Shown here in pieces: positions 61,948-64,000 of a stretch of DNA of 64,000 nt (positions within the stretch are counted from its first letter, which is position 1; every line of letters starts with the position of its first letter). The position numbers were made by a program, and so were the translations under genes. Below the pieces are notes generated by a model. It was not told where the DNA came from, searched no databases, and saw nothing but the letters and a program-made list of their open reading frames with translations. Origin of the DNA: Massilia litorea (GTDB lineage: Bacteria > Pseudomonadota > Gammaproteobacteria > Burkholderiales > Burkholderiaceae_D); the NCBI RefSeq assembly GCF_015101885.1, contig NZ_CP062941.1, forward strand, positions 2,604,001 to 2,668,000. The letters run 5' to 3'.

Positions 61948-63666
61948 TCAGAATTCTTCCCACTCGTCGGCCGTCGCGGTTGCACGCGCCGCCGGCTTGG
62001 CTGCCACCTTGACCGGCGCTTTCGCTGCACGCGCCGCCGGTTTCGCACGCACCGCGATCGCACGCGCCGGCGCCGGGGTGGACGCCGCCCGTGCAGCCGG
62101 TGCCACGATCGCCGCCTGCGCATCGAGCTTGAACACGCCCACCACCTGTGCCAGCTTGGCTGCCTGCTCCTGCATGGCGCCCGCTGCCGCGGCCGATTCC
62201 TCGACCAGGGCCGCATTCTGCTGGGTCGCTTCATCCATCTGGCCGATGGCGATATTCACCTGCTCGATACCGCCGGTCTGCTCCTGGGTCGCATGCGTGA
62301 TCTCGGCCATGATGTCGGTGACGCGGCGGATCGATTCGACCACCTGCTCCATCGTGGCGCCGGCCTGGTCGACCAGCCTGGCGCCGGCGTCGACCTTCTC
62401 GACCGAGTCGCCGATCAGGCCCTTGATCTCTTTTGCCGCCGCGGCCGAACGCTGGGCCAGGGTGCGCACCTCGGAGGCGACGACTGCAAAGCCGCGGCCC
62501 TGTTCGCCGGCACGTGCCGCCTCGACGGCAGCGTTCAGCGCCAGGATGTTGGTCTGGAAGGCGATGCCGTCGATGACGCCGATGATGTCGACGATCTTGC
62601 GCGAGGACTCGTTGATCGAACCCATGGTGGTAATCACCTGGCCGACCACGGAGCCGCCTTCGACGGCCACGTTCGAGGCGGTAATCGCCAGCTGGTTGGC
62701 CTGGCGTGCGTTGTCCGCGTTCTGGCGCACGGTGCCCGTGATCTGCTCCATCGACGCTGCCGTTTCTTCGAGCGAGGCCGCCTGCTGTTCGGTGCGCGAG
62801 GACAGGTCCATGTTGCCGGCGGCGATTTCGCTGGAGGCGCCGCTGATGGTGTCGGTGCCGCCGCGTACTTCGGTGACGATTTTCACCAGGCTGTCGTTCA
62901 TGTGGCGCAGGGCGCGCAGCAGGGCGCCGGTTTCGTCTTTCGAGGTGGCGTCGATGCGGCGCGTCAGGTCGCCGCTGGCGACCGTCTCGGCCAGTTCCAC
63001 CGCTTCGCGGATCGGACGCACGATGCCGCGCGTGAGCATCCAGGAAAAGAGGGCGCCGAGCAGCACCGAGAACGCGGCCAGCAGGCCGATCACGGTTTCG
63101 CTGCTGTCGGCGCGCTCGCCGATGGCGCCTGCGGCCGCGGCGATGTTGGCAGCCTGCATGGCGACCAGTTGCTGCATCGATTCCTGGTAGGCCTTCGCGG
63201 TCGGGGTGAAGCGTTCGTCGAGGATGCGGGCAGCCAGGGCCTCGTCGCCGGCGGCCTTGGCCTTGACGGCTTCGTCGCGTGCGCTCGAATACGCCTTGCG
63301 CTGCTCGGTAATCTTGTCGAACAGGGCTTTTTCTTCGCCGGCCGTGATCAGGGGTTCGATCTGCTTGACCAGCTCGGCCGAGCGCTTGCCGGTCTGGGCC
63401 GCGTCTTCCTTGAAATAAGGACCGAGCGCGGCATCGCTGCTCTTGACGATGGCGGCCGTGCGGCGCACGGCGGCGTACACCTGCATGTACCACTCGGTGA
63501 TCATGCGTTCCTTGGCCAGCGGTTCGGCCAGTACCTGGGCTGTGCTGGCCGCGCCGCTGTTGACGCGCGCGATGCCGACCGCGGCAATCAGGACGGCCAT
63601 GGCCAGGGTCAGCGCGAAGCCGATCGCGAGGCGCTTGCCGATGTTGAGGTTATTGAAAAAGCCCAT
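61948..63666 (-). CDS. Methyl-accepting chemotaxis protein (4HB sensor domain)
   Basis: A 572-residue chemoreceptor starting at the ATG at 63666 behind AGGAG. The first membrane helix is [20 protein letters not shown]. The periplasmic four-helix domain is only distantly like the previous receptor, with [20 protein letters not shown]. The second membrane helix is [26 protein letters not shown] and signalling domains match the previous gene almost base for base. An Ala/Pro-rich linker precedes the end EWEEF, a variant of the EWETF tether. Longer upstream readings lack receptor-like residues. Confidence 0.95.
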   Translation of the reverse strand: MGFFNNLNIGKRLAIGFALTLAMAVLIAAVGIARVNSGAASTAQVLAEPLAKERMITEWYMQVYAAVRRTAAIVKSSDAALGPYFKEDAAQTGKRSAELVKQIEPLITAGEEKALFDKITEQRKAYSSARDEAVKAKAAGDEALAARILDERFTPTAKAYQESMQQLVAMQAANIAAAAGAIGERADSSETVIGLLAAFSVLLGALFSWMLTRGIVRPIREAVELAETVASGDLTRRIDATSKDETGALLRALRHMNDSLVKIVTEVRGGTDTISGASSEIAAGNMDLSSRTEQQAASLEETAASMEQITGTVRQNADNARQANQLAITASNVAVEGGSVVGQVITTMGSINESSRKIVDIIGVIDGIAFQTNILALNAAVEAARAGEQGRGFAVVASEVRTLAQRSAAAAKEIKGLIGDSVEKVDAGARLVDQAGATMEQVVESIRRVTDIMAEITHATQEQTGGIEQVNIAIGQMDEATQQNAALVEESAAAAGAMQEQAAKLAQVVGVFKLDAQAAIVAPAARAASTPAPARAIAVRAKPAARAAKAPVKVAAKPAARATATADEWEEF

Positions 63667-63886
63667 GACGCTCCTGCCTGTACAAATGAGAGAACGAGGA
63701 ATGTAACCTTGACGTACGGCAATTGCAATTGCATGTGGGATATATATCGAAGCCGCCCCTCGTTCATGCCAGGCTGTGTTGTCTTTACGAAACAAATGGC
63801 GTACCCAAAATGCGCCACGGGGCGTCGAAACGGCCGCGCCAGCCCGGCAGCGGGCTTGTCATGACAATGTTTGCGCCTGTTTAAGG

Positions 63887-63892
63887 TATAAT
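63887..63892 (+). promoter_or_regulatory. Candidate -10 element for pyrG
   Basis: GGTATAAT with a perfect TATAAT hexamer at 63887-63892, 39 bp before the pyrG start codon. A convincing -35 at 17-bp spacing is not visible; TGACAA at 63862-63867 is 19 bp away. The rest of 63667-63931 shows no other site I can support. Confidence 0.5.
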
Positions 63893-63931
63893 TTCTATTT
63901 CCCGCGCGTGCCATTCGGCACCTTCAGCACA

Positions 63932-64000
63932 ATGACCAAATTTGTATTCGTCACTGGCGGCGTCGTGTCTTCCCTGGGCAAAGGGATTGCGGCCGCTTCC
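63932..64000 (+). CDS. pyrG: CTP synthase (5' part only)
   Basis: The first 23 codons of a gene that runs off the right edge. MTKFVFVTGGVVSSLGKGIA is the invariant CTP synthase N-terminus, including the ATP-binding GGVVSSLGKG loop. The full enzyme makes CTP from UTP, ATP and glutamine. In many betaproteobacteria pyrG is followed by kdsA and eno, but those genes lie outside this window. Confidence 0.96.
   Translation, partial: MTKFVFVTGGVVSSLGKGIAAAS

Overview
The window is about 64 kb of GC-rich DNA with the gene content of a betaproteobacterium. Protein style suggests the Massilia/Oxalobacteraceae group: two Bug-type solute receptors, a QseB/PmrA-like two-component system, stacked 4HB chemotaxis receptors, ImuA/ImuB/DnaE2 and a Pls-type NRPS. 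The genus is an inference from protein style, not from a marker gene. No tRNA, rRNA, CRISPR array, insertion sequence or prophage is visible. The window opens inside a cyanophycinase-like gene and closes 23 codons into pyrG.

Layout. 0-5 kb: small housekeeping and hypothetical genes (VOC, SRPBCC, membrane protein), an M1 aminopeptidase lipoprotein, a Dabb protein and an RMD1/DUF155 membrane protein. 5-10 kb: an acyl-CoA synthetase and an AraC regulator, divergent from an OYE-family reductase and an exported aldo/keto reductase. 10-12 kb: a HepT-like protein without a partner and a Na+/H+ antiporter-like protein. 12-14.2 kb: imuA-imuB behind an SOS box. Their usual partner dnaE2 sits about 33 kb away (46.9-50.1 kb) behind its own perfect SOS box. 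14.4-21.3 kb: a Cu(I)/Ag(I) efflux operon (TolC-family channel, CusB-CusF fusion, CusA, CusF). 21.4-25.4 kb: hydrolase, hypothetical gene, M61 peptidase, Hsp20. 25.7-29.3 kb: a periplasmic DegP/HtrA protease with a response regulator and sensor kinase. 29.5-41.6 kb: two Bug solute receptors, a YihY/BrkB protein, a LysR/nitroreductase pair, a TonB receptor, metE/metR with a MetR box, and a PhzF protein.

41.7-46.4 kb holds the most distinctive locus. It is a 1347-residue stand-alone NRPS of the Pls/PosA type: adenylation, carrier, then three tandem units of membrane pair plus hexapeptide domain. It is translationally coupled by a 4-bp overlap to a 4'-phosphopantetheinyl transferase. This is a compact candidate for making a cationic amino-acid homopolymer. 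50-56.4 kb: NTF2-like, membrane and secreted proteins, two hydrolases, a UGT-type glycosyltransferase and a TPR/beta-barrel protein. 56.5-63.7 kb: three chemotaxis receptors around an M20 amidohydrolase. The last two receptors share a 932-bp block with only six differences.

Non-coding structure includes two SOS boxes, a MetR box, CTTAAG repeats upstream of degP, a candidate sigma-32 promoter for hsp20, several clear hairpin terminators, a 101-bp nested palindrome between convergent genes, and a recurrent intergenic inverted-repeat family carrying GTAGGGTGGGC arms.
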